From contig JAPDJB010000118.1 in the NCBI GenBank assembly GCA_029259285.1, positions 1-5,739 on the forward strand: DNA of 5,739 nt, read 5' to 3'. The notes beneath the pieces are model-generated. The model ran no database searches. It worked only from the letters and a program-made list of their open reading frames with translations, and was not told where the DNA came from. Each line of letters begins with the position of its first letter. Within the stretch, counting starts at the first letter, position 1. The stretch is from Candidatus Bathyarchaeota archaeon (lineage in GTDB: Archaea > Thermoproteota > Bathyarchaeia > TCS64 > B23). Below, piece by piece: positions 5,403 to 5,739 of the stretch. The position numbers and the translations under genes were made by a program.

Positions 5403-5739
5403 CCCCCTCCCCCTCTCCGCCCCCCTCCTCACGGCCTCAGCCATCCTTCTAAGAGGGGTGGCGTCCACATCTAGCTTAAACATCCTGCTGAGAACCTCAA
5501 CGGCCGCCGCCGCGCCTTCATAATCTATGGTTGAAACGGTTGTGGTTGGGATGAAGATCGATGTCCATGGTATATCTTTCCCGAGACACCTCTCCATGAG
5601 GCAGGCATTTATCCATGTGACGGCTCCCTCATTCGTTGACTTCACACCGGCAATCTGGAGGCGTTCACCCTCCGTCGAGTAGCCCACAACCTCCCTCACA
5701 GCTCTCAGAGATCCCTCCACAGCTATGAATTCGGAGGCC
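5370..5739 (-). CDS. PAC2-family protein (proteasome assembly chaperone-like), C-terminal part, 5' end beyond the window
   Basis: The reading frame stays open to the right edge, so only the last 122 residues are visible. A GTG at 5718-5720 could be read as a start, but in-frame coding continues past it (ASEFIAVEG) and the gene is probably longer. The visible part resembles the C-terminal half of PAC2-family proteins (COG1938-type). It has a helix with small residues (NEGAVTWINACLMERC), a strand and loop (IPWTSIFIPTTTVSTIDYEG), then AAAAVEVLSRMFKLDVDATPL, which matches the family's typical 'AxAVLEVLxxxLxLxIDxxPL' end. In eukaryotes PAC2 helps assemble 20S alpha rings. The archaeal function is inferred and not well established, though sitting beside a psmA operon is suggestive. 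The end is unusual: a basic, Arg/Gly-rich tail (AEAVRRGAERGRGLRGLFRRGG) whose last codons lie antisense to prefoldin beta. Confidence 0.65.
   Translation of the reverse strand, partial: ASEFIAVEGSLRAVREVVGYSTEGERLQIAGVKSTNEGAVTWINACLMERCLGKDIPWTSIFIPTTTVSTIDYEGAAAAVEVLSRMFKLDVDATPLRRMAEAVRRGAERGRGLRGLFRRGGA

Noticed and set aside
1..5739. CRISPR array or an undescribed defence-type system
   Set aside because: There are no regularly spaced repeats, and apart from the integrase remnant every gene belongs to a known housekeeping family.

Overview
The window comes from an archaeal chromosome. It carries a tightly packed block of archaeal information-processing genes: proteasome alpha subunit, SBDS/Sdo1, exosome subunits Rrp4, Rrp41 and Rrp42, ribosomal protein eL43, KEOPS subunit Pcc1 and prefoldin beta. 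These eight genes lie in one order on the + strand, mostly overlapping or within about 12 nt of each other. This is the conserved archaeal exosome/proteasome superoperon. The absence of upstream RNase P genes, the start signals (GGAGGTGA-type Shine-Dalgarno sites, ATG/TTG starts) and the style of the integrase remnant fit the Thermoproteota/TACK side. A Bathyarchaeia-like lineage is my best guess, but it rests on protein style and not on a search.

Layout. Positions 1-200 are AT-richer and hold no convincing intact gene. Positions 201-826 hold a decayed tyrosine recombinase (integrase) in two frames, broken by an in-frame stop and a one-base frameshift. Positions 827-921 are the intergenic promoter and leader region of psmA, with an AT-rich TATA-like element. 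Positions 922-5402 are the superoperon. A TATA-like box overlapping the pcc1 stop may give prefoldin beta its own leaderless transcript. Positions 5370-5739, on the - strand, hold the C-terminal part of a gene that looks like a PAC2-family proteasome assembly chaperone. It converges on and overlaps the 3' end of prefoldin beta and runs off the right edge.

How the genes work together. The operon joins protein destruction (20S alpha ring), 3'-5' RNA decay and tailing (Rrp4 cap on the Rrp41/Rrp42 hexamer), ribosome maturation and translation (SBDS, eL43, and Pcc1 for tRNA t6A37 modification) and co-translational folding (prefoldin). The convergent PAC2-like gene extends the proteasome theme.

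I see no CRISPR array, tRNA, rRNA, intact mobile element or clearly new system. The points most worth checking are the integrase remnant directly upstream of psmA, the possible leaderless promoter of prefoldin beta, and the convergent overlap with a basic RG-rich tail on the PAC2-like protein.
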